Of a stretch of DNA of 64,000 nt, positions 34,696 to 51,827 are shown one piece after another. Under the pieces are notes generated by a model. That model worked only from the letters and a program-made list of their open reading frames with translations, did no database searches and was not told the origin of the DNA. Positions within the stretch are counted from its first letter, which is position 1, and the number at the start of each line of letters is the position of its first letter. Origin of the DNA: Medicago truncatula (Eukaryota > Streptophyta > Magnoliopsida > Fabales > Fabaceae); contig NC_053045.1 of assembly GCF_003473485.1 (NCBI RefSeq), forward strand, positions 64,605,994 through 64,669,993, given 5' to 3'. The position numbers and the translations under genes are program-made.

Positions 34696-36160
34696 TTAAA
34701 GGGAATGACAAACATAAACCCCCTAGACATTGTATTTTATTTGTGAATTTTTTTCCCCAAAAGTTAGTTTCATTGATGTAGTAAATGTTCACAATTATAA
34801 TATTTTATCTAAATTGTCCAAGTAGAGGCGAAAAAGTTAGTCATACAATACTAGTTATCATATGTATATAAGACATGAGTAGATGCTTATTGGAATGGTC
34901 ATGATGATATTGTTGTTTGTTGTCACATATGAATTGCAATCTAAGGAACATCTATGGAAGTGCAAGATAATAGAGAAAGAAAGGGGACCAAGAAGCTGCT
35001 TCTTCAAGTGCAAAAAGGACACCACCGACTGGGGCACGGAAGGCACCAGCAACACCAGCAGCCGCACCACATGTGATCAAATCCCTTCGATCTCTGTCAT
35101 TTTTAAAATATCTGAACCCTTTCCAGGTCAGTCCATATTTTTTTGAACCACCTTGTCCAAGTAGATTTCCTATGCAAGCACCAGTATGCACCATAGGTCC
35201 TTCCTTACCCACAACAAAACCAGCTGCAACCCCGAAAATTGAGCCAAAAATCTGAAAAACTCAAGCCATTTTTCCACATTAAAAACTATAATAAATGTCA
35301 TTTAAGGATATGCATTTGTAATAGGGATGACACAGACCCCCACATATAATATTGCACCGAGTAGTTAATTAACTAATAAACTAACCTTTACAAAGAGAGT
35401 AGGTGGAGCCAATATAGAAGGAGCATCAACGCCATTAAGATATGCCTTGACCTCAGGTATGCCAGATCCGGCTGCTGCAGGGGCGACATAGGCGCACAGG
35501 GCTGCTGCAGCGATGGCTAAAACCATGTTACAACCAGCATATAGTGCAAAGGCCTGATGATATCTGTTCTGCAGTAAAAAGGACAGCGTAGTTATTCCAT
35601 TAACGTAATGTTGATTTAATTATTATTATTAATAAAGAAATAAAAACGAAGGAAGCAATAACATGATAGAATGGTGCATATATACTTGTGGTCAAGCATG
35701 AGATGGTTGGTGAGGAGAAGCTTGAAACCAGCAATATTCTCAACACCAATGTTATTGAAGAAGGCGACAAGACCTGTGCCTAAACCAATAAGAAGTGCAA
35801 AAGTCCATTTGAGGATGGCATACTGCACAATCTCGGCTTTTGCTCCAAGCCTCCGGTCTTGCTTGAATAGATCATTCTCAACAATCCTACATGAAGGTTA
35901 AATTAATTAATGAATGAAAAATTGAAACAAAAGCGATGATATGTCATTATCAATACATACTCGTAGTCAAGACTTTCAATTTGACAAACATTGGCTCCAA
36001 CAATGGCAACCTGGGAGGTAGTATTGAGCCTGTTGTTATTCTTCACAAGGAGAGGCTCTCTCAACGTCAACCCGCCAGATGAAGATCTTGATGATATTAT
36101 TATTCTATCTTCCTCCTTACCCATATGCTCCACGTCCCTTCCATCGTCTTCCATTTCCAT
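32810..36160 (-). CDS. CLC-c: CLC-c type vacuolar chloride channel/transporter
   Basis: Seven GT-AG exons (36160-35961, 35886-35686, 35563-35386, 35251-34989, 34538-34269, 34181-33056, 32899-32810) give an intact 775-residue protein. It has the CLC signatures in order: GSGIPEVKAYLNG (ion-pathway loop), GKEGPMVHTGACIGN (with the gating Glu), FRAPVGGVLFALEEAASWW, GIAIPSGLFIPVILAGA, and two CBS domains in the C-terminal third. Overall similarity, and motifs such as ITYGIAIPSG and LLELTNNLLMLPLVMLVLL, point to Arabidopsis CLC-c. The loop has Ser (GSGIPE) where the nitrate-selective CLC-a has Pro, which in this family goes with chloride preference. CLC-c is a tonoplast protein linked to stomatal movement and salt tolerance. 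The intron between exons 5 and 6 is 87 bases, a multiple of three without a stop, so its retention would still give an open frame. Confidence 0.96.
34630..34693. repeat. (TA)n microsatellite, 64 bp
   Basis: A long TA run in the intron between chloride channel exons 4 and 5. Its length is likely to be variable. Confidence 0.95.
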
Positions 36161-36332
36161 ATTTCGCCTCCTATCTTATCACAATAATAATTATTACCAA
36201 TCATCTATCAACTAACAAAGATAATTACCTCACAAATTAAGAAAGAATTGTTTGGAAGATGCACATAGTAACAACCGAAGAATGCGCACATTCTCATACT
36301 TATTACTGGTATGATTAATTTAATAATAAATA

Positions 36333-36957
36333 AACAGCAATGCTAAATGGTGCGAAGGTTTTTCTCGCACATAATACACGAACAGTTAGCTTAACGCGCA
36401 AACTCATCACACAAGGCTACTTTTTATTATATTAAAAAAAAATGGTCAAATTACGGGATTGAAAAAGACTCGTTTTCTGGTAACCACGGCAGTTTTTTTG
36501 GAGAGTAGCTACCAGCCAGCCACCACATGTAGCCTTTTTTCAACCTGTTTGTTTCATCGCCGCTGTCCGTCGCCGTCGTCGCCGTCATTGCGGTCGATCG
36601 CGGTCATTGCTACCACTGAACTGCGTTAGGGTAGGTCTTTGCAACAATCTTCCGTCTGTAAATTGCGGCTATCCCACCCTGGTTACAATCAACGCAGTGC
36701 AGTGTTTCCAATCATGTGCGACTCTAAAATGGTGTTTTCAATAGTGAAGAGACTAAATCTTCTCAGTGAATAATTTAGCCGATAGCAAAAGTAGCACAGT
36801 GTAACACCCATGATTTCACTTTAATATATGTCAAGGATTATGTTTGTCGTTTTGGCTGAAATAATGATTGAGATAGAGGTATATCAGACGGTGGTTAATA
36901 ATACAACTCATTCGCAGATAGTGCGAAAATAAATTCGCACACTTAAGCATTTTCCAT
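36333..36957. repeat. Degenerate TIR element, about 0.6 kb
   Basis: Left end aatgctaaatggtgcgaagg and right end aattcgcacacttaagcatt are imperfect inverses, and both carry a gtgcgaa...cgcac pattern. The interior has a GC-rich, codon-like stretch (cgccgctgtccgtcgccgtc, about 36558) unlike the surroundings, as in elements carrying a captured gene piece. The class is uncertain. Confidence 0.45.
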
Positions 36958-37763
36958 AAATAAAAGATGGCTGTCTTGTCTTTCAAAAAATAAAATAAAT
37001 GAGGAATGGATGGAAAATAAGGGTTAATTAGTTAACGGAGAGAGAAGCTACCTTTGTGAAAAAATGTCGACCATTCCATTCTTCTCATTAATTGTGAGGT
37101 AAGTATAACATGATCAAAAATTGTTTTATCTAGCAATTGAACTCAGTTCTCTCGAACAATTTGTCCTTTGATAAAACTCATTAACCACAATTATCTAGTT
37201 TGGCAAAACTCATGAATAATAATCTAAATCTTCAACTTGAGAGTTTCTATCAACATAGTACGAATGCAATACGAAAATTAACTACTTAAGATCAACATAT
37301 CTTGAACTTAAGTTCTTTATTTATGGTTGACAATTAACTACTGCATGATTTTAATATTTTTAGTTTAGATTTTCTTTAACAAAAGATAAGATGTTATTTT
37401 ATTAACTAAACATATATTTTTTCAATATAGAAAAGGAAAGACTTTATTAAGAACACTAACCCAAAAACAATGTGTAAAATGATTTCTGATTATATCAAGT
37501 TAAAAAAGTAAATTTAAAGTAAATTGATTCAAAGTAAATTCCCTGACAAAAGCAAAGATAACTAGTATACTTCTGCCCTCAACCTAGAAATGATGATACT
37601 TCTATCTCTTGACTTGCAATCTATTAAATCACAATCTACAATGTTCTCCAATCAAAATTTGCAGCATTCTTCAATTACTTCAGTCAACAAATTATACAAG
37701 TCTTGACATTTGGTTCATGTATCTCCATTTAGCTATTGCACACTGTTCTTCATCTCCTCTTTC

Positions 37764-38024
37764 ACATTTGTCAAGGATAAGAAAAAAAATTATAAATTTT
37801 CAAGTTCGGGGGGCATTTTGTACATAAGTGCAAAACTTCAGGGGGTATTTGCAAAACTTCAGGGGGTATTTGCAAAACGTCATGTTGACTTGCAGAAGAA
37901 TTTGACGGAGGGGGTAAATTGATTAATGTTGTACAATTTCAGGGGAGTAATTGAAATTTTGTTAATTTCAGGGGGGTAATTGACAAAACTTACAATTTCA
38001 GGGAGGTAAATGCCTATTTACTCG
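37764..38024. repeat. Solo right arm of the 7.3-8.4 kb element family
   Basis: Reads aaggataag...ttttcaagttcggggggcattttgtacataagtgc and ends ggtaaatgcctatttact, matching the right arm at 8216-8443 in the same orientation. It carries an extra tandem copy of a 21 bp unit (cttcagggggtatttgcaaaa) at about 37836-37878. No left arm was found nearby. Confidence 0.8.
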
Positions 38025-39237
38025 TGGGGTTTTCTACGAGTGATACGGTGGAGTAAATTGAGGTTTCAGTCTATGATTGAGGTTTGAGTTTTTGTGGTGA
38101 AAGTTTGGAATTTTTCTTTATGAATTTGGGGTTTTTGTGATTGAAGTTAGGTGCTTGTTTGTGATTGTTGGTTTTGGTTAGAAGAGAATAAATTTGATTG
38201 TTGATGTTGGTTTTCAACTCCCTAGCACCTTAATTTGAATGTGGATGTTTGTTTGAGTTTTTTTTATTGATTTTTCTGAGTTTAAGTTTGGAGATGAATA
38301 TGATGAAGGGTAGGGGAAAGAAATTAAAAAATAAACATTGAAAGGGGGGAGGAAGAGAGGGATCAAAGAAAGAAGATAATAGAGAACATAAAGGATAAAT
38401 AAAAGGAAAATGAGAAAACAATCAAGAGGAAGAGAGAAGAGATTGATGTTTTGGTCATGTGTTGTTGTTGTTGTTATCATGCGTGAGTGAAAGGAAGGCA
38501 ATGAGATGAATAGTAAAGTGATGAATCAAATGAATTTTGATCTACATACGAAGAGATTGATGTTTTTTTTACTTGATTTAATATGTAATTGTTTTTTTTT
38601 TAAATAACTCATAATTAATAAAAAAGACGCATGGAAAAAATAAATGGAAAAGAATAAAAAAAAGCCAACTCATTGTGCAATGTCATCAATTATATACAGT
38701 CAAATCCCAGTCAGCATATCACGTCTTCCCTTTTGCACAGTCATATGTCATCAGATGTCACGTCTTCACTTTTGACCATATATTTAATAAGTTGTGTTAT
38801 TTGAACATCTATTCACATAACAATTTTTGAGACAACCAAAACTTTACAAAGAAAATGAGGTATTGACACAAAAACCAAAACAATAGAGAGAGTAAAAACA
38901 TAATGTGAGTATAAGAGAGAAAATTGTCACAAAAATTGTAAAAAAATGATTGTTCAAATATCATTTCTCTATTTAAATTGTGGTAACCATGTAATAAAGC
39001 GTGAATAGTAAAATATGGTATCTCGTTTCTATGTCAAAAATGCGTGTCTGAATAACATTGCGCTAGACTCGATTGTGTCATTGAAACACATAATTTGAGA
39101 CATATACTTGACAAATGGGTCAATGCAATGAAAAAGACAAATACGTAAATTTATCAGCCCTTTTGTCATCTTCCATCTCCTTCACATTTTCTCTACCTCT
39201 TTGTACTTCATTCTTTTTCCCTTACCTCCATCCACAT

Positions 39238-39240
39238 CCC

Positions 39241-39273
<33 letters not shown>

Positions 39274-39298
39274 CCTCCCTCTCCCTCTCTCTCACACA

Positions 39299-39329
<31 letters not shown>

Positions 39330-39330
39330 C
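39238..39330. repeat. Poly-C and (CT)n low-complexity tract
   Basis: A run of C at about 39238-39251 leads into CT repeats and then CA and CT repeats. It is pyrimidine-rich and has no gene signal. Confidence 0.9.
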
Positions 39331-39749
39331 TCATATAAACCACAACACAACCTCGACCTAACCACACCATCTCCATTTTCACCACAACATTGTCTTCAAT
39401 CTTTCCCGATCTAACCTCCACCACACAACCTTACGCCGCCCGCGACCTCCACCTCATCTTTTTTTTCCTCATACCCCCACCACACAACCTTCAAGATCTG
39501 CATTTTTGAAAGATGGAGAGAGACGAAACAATGTTGCAGGGAGTGAACTTTGTGATTGAGTCCGTGACAATGCAGTGGCCAATGATGCTAGAGAGAGAAC
39601 TCAAATGACGATGAAGAGAAGATAGTGTTACAGGGAAGATGAAAGAGAAAGAAAGAAATGGAAGGAAAAAAACCTTATAGATATACAATCTTGACTCTTG
39701 TCCCATATGTGTCTGAAAAAATATGTTGAAATAACATTTTTAAAACTAA

Positions 39750-40401
39750 ACTAGATTGATGACCCGTGCGTCGCACGGGTCTTATGAGCTAAAATTTAAT
39801 AGTTGTAATATAATGCATTCAATATTGTAACGTTACGAAAGATAAATGATATATGTTAGGAGCAATAAGAACATAGATGAATTTGTAGAACGTCTGAAAA
39901 TAGTAAATATGAAGTCGTTGATAGTAAAAATAATTTGGTAATTGAAGTTTGAAAATCGTAGTACATCACTCAGATATTAAACTACACATTACGAAATACT
40001 TCCTCATAAACGACGTTAGATGTCACAGTAGTGTCCTCACCATCTTCGTCAATAATCAAAATCTTTATCCCTTCCCTAGATGTAACTCTCAAAACAGCAA
40101 TATACAATTGTATGTGAGAAAAAACATGCGTTGGGAGATACGCTCCAACATGCTTAAGTGACTGCTCTTGACTTTTGTTAATAGTCATTGCAAATGACAC
40201 AGCTAACGGTACTTGTTTTCGTTGAAATTTAAAAGGAATTACTACATCTGAAGGAGATAGAGATAACCTTGGTATAAACACTTTGTCACCGATATTACTT
40301 CCAGAAATTACCTTCCCCTCGAGTACGTATCTTCCCATTCTAGTAATAATCAATCTGGTTATGTTGCATAATCCATGTTGCGTATCTAAATTCCTTAACA
40401 T
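39750..40401 (-). mobile_element. Helitron 3' end with helicase C-terminal remnant
   Basis: On the minus strand an open frame (40401-39982, 139 residues) matches the C-terminal part of the Helitron Pif1-type helicase. It contains GLCNITRLIITRMG, FKFQRKQVPLAVSFAMTINKSQ and VTSREGIKILI. The usual KSQGQS motif reads KSQEQS, and AVSRV reads AVLRV, so key residues are changed. About 210 bases downstream lies a GC-rich hairpin (gacccgtgcg/cgcacgggtc, 39761-39781). It is followed by CTAGT, which ends at 39750 next to a host T. Hairpin plus CTRRT plus T is the canonical Helitron 3' terminus. The 5' end (TC) was not located, and Rep and most of the helicase are missing or beyond recognition. Confidence 0.85.
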
Positions 40402-43309
40402 ATTAGGTTATTGCTAAGGAAACATTTAAGTTATATTACATGACATTTAAATTAAGTTTGCAATAAGACAATCAAATGTATTGATATATGGAACATAATA
40501 AGTTTATTACAACCTTTATAGGTTTTTTTTTTTTTTTGAATAAAACCTTTATAGCTTTTTTATTTTGAGAAAACAACCTTTATAGTTATAATGGAAATTT
40601 TATACATATTAATAATTAATTACAAAACATTTTTAAAATACTATTTTTATAAACTACAATTAATGTTACATCTATATCTTCATTTTTCTCAATAGTTAGT
40701 AGTATCTTTTCGTCTTTCTTTGTATTAATGTTACATCAATATCAAGGGATCAATATTTTTAAATAAAGTCAATACTTAGAGTAAATTAAATAGGGAATTA
40801 TCATCAAAATGAGCTTATAAAAGGGCCAAAGGACACAATATCTAAGTCATATTTAGCCTTATGGAGTTTGTATCATTAGTTCTTATTGTTGAATGTGATT
40901 AACTATAATGAAATGCAAAACAATGCAATTGCAAATGTCAAAGATATATCTATCGATCCATAATCCATGCATTATTTCGTTTCCTATTTTCAATTATAAT
41001 CAATAGACTCCTATATACAGTTGGAACACAACCGTCAATACTTTTTCTATCCGAACTCTAGCTTCAAATTCAATCTGATCATTTAATTCATTTTTCCAGT
41101 CAACATGTTTAATATATTACTAATCGCAGTAATATAAGTTAAAGATTATTACATCCATAACATGTTACTTTTTTTTTTCTTCCACATAACTGAAGTAAAA
41201 CTATTATAAACTATAACTAAAAACTATAAATTTATGAAAGAAAAAAAAACAATAAATTTATCCTTCAAATAATGTGCCTTACCTTTTTTTAGGAAATAAT
41301 GTGCATTTTAATTGCTATTTTAAAAAGTAGATTCATAGAAATTGTTAAGAAAAAATATATGAAAATCAACCCTCTGCTTTCAATTCTTTCAATTCTCTTA
41401 TCTCTCTAATTAGTTGCAGCCCACAAAGGCAAAAAAAAAAAAAAAAAAAAAAGGTAAGATTATTCACATAACTGAGGTAACATAATTCAACTTGGTTATT
41501 TGTTTATGCAATCATAGTGATTGATATTATTATACTCAAACTTAAGAACATCGAAATTGGATTTTAGAACACCAGAGTCACTCCTATCATGCTTGCTCTA
41601 GCTTGTTGTCAAACTTAATTAAAAGCTCTTTTCCAAGGCTCTCTTACTCGATCAAAACTCAGTCTTTTTTTCTTTTCTATTCCAACATTTAGCTACAGTC
41701 TTCATACCTATCATCTTGCTTCATGGATATCATCATGCAATCAAATAAAAAAAAATCAATATAAGCAAACACCCAAAACAACTAAAATAATCAATATAAG
41801 CAAACACCATATGAAAACAGAAAAAACAAATGAGGAGACTAAATCATTTGTTACATATGAGGATGTCATACACTACCAAGCAAGTTTTCTCAAAAAAAAA
41901 AAAAAAAGACACTACCAAGTAAACTCCAAGATTATGAACACTAACAATTAAAATGGAGTTTAGCAAAATTAAAATAAAGGATTTTTTTAGATTGAAAGTG
42001 AACAAAGAAAATAGTGGGAATCTCAAACTGGAGGCAAAAACAATAAAACTGAAATATGTAACCTCTACAGGAAGCCTTCAAATTTCAAAAGGTTCAGACT
42101 ACAAATTGGTTTGCAAAGTAAGTTGAAAACAGTGCAAAAATAAATGATAAATATACATAATGCAAAACCCATAAGCATCATGAAAAATAAAATAGAGGAG
42201 ATAAATGACCGTGTTAAGATCATGCTTCTAAAATAGAGGAGATCAATCAAGAAGTTGACCTGAAGAAGCAAATGAGAAGCGTGGAGCTGAAGAAGATATG
42301 TGGGAAAATGATTTACTTAAAAAATGAACAAAATCAATTGAGCATGGCACACGTTAATCTTTTCCACTTCGGTTGTCAAAGAGAAAAAAAAGGAAGAAAA
42401 TAAGAACAAAAGCAGACCATAAAAATTGAAGAAATAAATTAGTGATTGACATGAACAGAGAAGGGCACACAAAAAATTATGAGAATCAACTCAAAGAGAA
42501 TGAAAACAAAAGAGACTAATAGAGATGCAATCTAAAATCTAAAGTATAAATGAATCAAAAGCTGAAATCAAAATTGAATTGGAATAGTATAAAATTAACT
42601 ATGGAATTGTCAGTCAAATTGCAAATGAAATCGTTAATCAAAATCGATGTCAAATTTAGAAAGAAAATAAGAAATTGAGAAAGAACAAATTACATACCTA
42701 TGTTGATAATCTTTAGAAACTTGGGTGAATGGAACTGTTGTGTTCAAGGGTAAAGAGCAAGGTGACTTAGAGAAGAGATATGTAGCGTGCTTCTTCACAT
42801 GTGTGGAGTTGAACATGTTTCCAATGAGATGCGGTACTCGGTACTCGTAGTCGTTCCTATTAATTGGTTGCAATTTCCATAAATTAGGCTAGAAAATAGG
42901 GATAAACTTGGGAAGCATTCGGTGCACCTGCATGGGAAAACAAAAAGATGGGATTAGTTGGGAACCGTATAAACATTTAGGTTTGATTTTTGAATTTCAA
43001 ACAGCCAAATACTTTGGAGCCAAATTTTTTAAGGGTTATCTCACTTAGCATTTAGTGCTGCAATTTTGGAGCCAAATTTCTAGGGTTAAGTTGTTGCAAC
43101 CTAATAAGATTAAGGAGTAAGGGATAAACCTTTTTCCGCATGCTTCTGCATTTATTTATAAAAAATGCTAAGTAAGCCTAAAAAAAAAATTATGTTAAAA
43201 ATGACACTTTTTAGACTTTTAAAGAGTTAACATCACAACTTTCAATATAATACTATATTTGATTCATCAAAAAGTGTCACATAAACACTTATTAACATGA
43301 CATTTTTTT

Positions 43310-43440
43310 TTTGTCAAGTAGCCTAGTGGTTAGAACTCAGACAACTAAATGTAAAGAAGTGGGGTGTCCGGGGTTCGAACCCGACCCCTGCATATAATAT
43401 GCAATATCCCTACCAACTGAGTTAAGTTCACGAGAATTTA
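43310..43440. repeat. tRNA-derived (SINE-like) repeat
   Basis: Contains an A-box-like stretch (tagcctagtggttagaactc) and a B-box (ggggttcgaaccc), followed by cctgcatataatatgcaat and ctaccaactgagttaagttc. The last two parts recur in the same orientation at about 61706-61776. It is not a functional tRNA gene: no acceptor stem closes around it. Confidence 0.65.
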
Positions 43441-44369
43441 TTCTTTCTTTTTTGAGGGGTGAACCTTTATTTATTTACATTTGTATATAAAAAATATAAA
43501 ATAATAATAATCATAATAAATACGATGTCGGGTCTCATCTCTAACCACTCTACAACAAAAAGATACAAAGTGTTTTTTTAAGGAAAAAAGATACAAAGTT
43601 TTCTCCTAAACAAGTTTTTAGTTATAAAAATAAGAGTTTAATTCTCAAAAATAAAAAGTTTAATTGTTATACAATGTCGGTGTAAAAAATTTACTTATAT
43701 ATCTAATGATGTATTGACATTATTTAATGAGTTAAAAACACATGTTATACCTCATTAATGAGTTAACATACCATTGAATGCTTGTGTAAAAATTTCAACT
43801 TGTATATAAATTAAACTCATAATCTATCGATAGGTTGCATATAAATTTCAATATGATGAGCAATTTTTTTCATGATCTTGACCCCTGCATGGAGACTTTA
43901 TCTCCCGTGAAGAGATTCTCTGCTATGACTTTATCTCCCATGAAAATCTAAGGTCTAAGCCCTTGAATACTTTCTTTCTCTTGCTTTTAATATTAAATGG
44001 TTTTTCATATTTTATTTTGGAGGGTTGAGATTTCGTTAGTTCACCCCATTCATCGAAGAGGATATGTACCCGCTACAAATATACATTTTTATTTTTTTAC
44101 TTTTCAAAACCACACACTTTCATCATATTAATTTATATATTTTACTTTAGAGATTATATTTAAAACCAGGAATTACATAACATAATAAAAAAAATCAATT
44201 GCCTGGTACATGAAAATGAAGTAGCAGTGTAATAGCAATTACTAAAAAAATATGGTAATGTTGGTCAGTTTAGTAAAACCACTCAGAATTAACAAGGAGT
44301 GACAACAATATATATTTACATGAAATATAAGTTGCAGTTTGTAATGGTAAACATGTAGACATATATTTA

Positions 44370-44630
44370 GATAAACAGCTTAATTTGAATCTCATAGCAT
44401 AAGCTTATATCATGATAAAACACTTACGTATAAGCTATTTCCATAACAAAAGACAAAATAAAGTTAAATTGTTTATGTATAAGTTATAAGCTGTTTTCAT
44501 AAACTATCTTGGAGAGCTTATGAAAATAAATTATGAACATGCCATAAACTGTTTTCATAACTTTTCCAAAGCGGTCTCACAAGTGTTTATGTCGATAGAT
44601 AAATTCCAAAAAACCAATCCAATCAGGCTC
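44370..44630. repeat. Legume-type 'cataagctgttttcataa' MITE
   Basis: Repeated and inverted words (ttataagctgttttcataaa, agcttatgaaaataa, ccataaactgttttcataac) form a foldback element of a kind I have seen often in Medicago and related genomes. It ends near aagtgtttatgtcgatagat. Boundaries are approximate. Confidence 0.6.
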
Positions 44631-44662
44631 AGATCCTACACAACAAGGATATGTCATCTATT

Positions 44663-49993
<5,331 letters not shown>

Positions 49994-51827
49994 TGATGGA
50001 TTAGAACAATATGAATGCAGCAAAGTATTTTAATATTATTAGTGATCGATGAATGAATGAATGGAACGATCGATCCAATTTGAACCAACAAACACTACAA
50101 CATCATCATCATCAGCAATGAATTATGAATTAGTTAGTTAATTGAAGTAAGAGTATGTATATAATAACAAGTGGACGAAGAAGAGGTTTGCGTTTTGTAG
50201 TCCCTAAAATTGCAAAAGTTGGTGGGTAGGTAGATGATGAATTGGAATTGGAATGGTCCAAATCTGACTTTTTAACTATATTATTAGATTAGATTAGATC
50301 TAATCCACCTATGGCTATGCAATGCATGCCACGGAAATAGTAATTCTAACATGGACATATCACCAACAATTCACGTGTTTTTTTTTTGACATGGACATAG
50401 TAACTCTATATTATGTACTAATTCACATCACATGGACATATTAACTCTAATTTATTGTTTTGTATTATGTATAAATTACACTCCGTTCCCTTTTTTAACG
50501 ACAAAATATATTATTTATAACAGTAATTTTTGCATACAATTTTTATTCTAATTAATTGTCATTTTCAAAGTTCAATACATCATTAAATGTTGTTTATCTA
50601 TATACCTTTAAATATTTATTGTAAATAAAGAAATATATAAAATGAAATATTAAATGATTAAGGTTATTGTAGTAAAAATCTAAATTGTATAAAAAGTAGT
50701 AAAAGTATTTGTTGTCTTAGTTAATTTCAAAAGTTAATGTTAAAAGTCAAAATGTAACCATTAAAAGAAATAAAGGGAATATCTTTTTAATCATTTAGAT
50801 CAAATAATTTAATGATGAAATAATTGATTCATTTATAAAACATGAATTTTGTTGAGTTTCCTTATACAAAAATACTAATAAATATTTATACAATTTGGTC
50901 GGCAAATTGCTACTAGAGTATCAACTATCATGTATTTACTTATCATATTATGATAGAAATATTTCTCACAATTTTTTTTTTTTTGGAGAAACAATTTATT
51001 TATAAAATAAAAAGAAGAAAAAGAGAAGGAAATAGAACGTGGGGTGGAAGTGGTGAAAGAAAGAAAGACAATGATTATTTTTGGTCTTGCGTATCGAAAT
51101 TCTAAAATAATAATAATATAAGTTAAAACAGTCTCTTCCTATAAAATGTTTTGTTAATACAGTCATACCACTTAATCAATATCTTTTTTGTCATATCAGA
51201 ACTATGTATATACTCTCATATTAATTTATATAAGAAAAAGCTAGTACGACTATTTTGATTAATGGAATATAAAATTATAAACTATAGTGCGTTTGATTTG
51301 CTAAAAATGAAAACATGACAGAACAACTCTAGTTGTGTTTGATTTGTAAAACTGTTTCAGATATAGGACAAACTTGAGGCAAGGGACAGGACAAAAATTT
51401 ATATTTTTGTCACGCGTACAAGTTGTTTAAAATACCAAAATAACATTTTGTCCTCCAAAATCATATAAAACAAAAAATCAATCAATGACATAAAAAAATT
51501 GTCTTGGCACTGTTCTGTTCAATACTTTCTTTCTGTTTTTACAAACCAAATAAGTTCGGACAAATTAAATAATCTTATAAAAAACGAAAATGAGTATTTG
51601 TTAAAAAAGAAAGAAAAAGGAAAGGAATATACTAGTATAGTAAATCGCATAGCAGTGAGAGGAACTGAAACCCTAAATCACTCCGCCGCTCAAACTAACT
51701 GCCTCTGTAAGTAAAATCTCTTGGCAGATTTGGTTTCTTTCAGTTTTCATTATCGTTATCTTTGATTTGATTTTGATTTTGATTATTATCGCAGCAATAA
51801 GCAGGTTCAGTCCAGATCGACCCTAAT
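49994..51827. other. Divergent promoter region, no gene seen
   Basis: Spacer between the divergent glucosylceramidase and eEF1B gamma genes. It is AT-rich with a purine-rich stretch at about 51003-51070. Nothing else was recognised except the telo box and leader intron annotated separately near its right end. Confidence 0.55.
51668..51677 (+). promoter_or_regulatory. Telo box (aaaccctaaa) near the eEF1B gamma leader
   Basis: The motif aaaccctaaa lies 150 bases upstream of the eEF1B gamma ATG and just before a leader intron. Telo boxes are known near the transcription start of plant translation-machinery genes, so the position is meaningful. A spliced leader is suggested by a donor at 51707 (gtaagt) and an acceptor ending at 51794. 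Confidence 0.55.

Larger units (their letters stand above)
36161..44662. other. Gene-free, repeat-rich interval
   Basis: About 8.5 kb between the 5' end of the chloride channel and the 3' end of the glucosylceramidase. It contains a degenerate TIR element (about 36333-36957), a solo arm of the 7.3 kb repeat family (37764-38024), a C/CT-rich tract (39238-39330), a Helitron end with helicase remnant (39750-40401), a tRNA-like repeat (43310-43440) and a legume-type MITE (44370-44630). Nothing was recognised in 40.4-43.3 kb apart from AT-rich sequence, which could be Helitron interior. Confidence 0.6.

Noticed and set aside
42634-42873. Minus-strand frame of 79 residues near the Helitron remnant
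   Set aside because: No similarity to Helitron Rep, helicase or any family I know; composition looks like spacer DNA.
43310-43440. Possible functional tRNA gene
   Set aside because: A- and B-box-like words are present, but no acceptor stem or full cloverleaf can be formed, and a related copy occurs elsewhere as a repeat.
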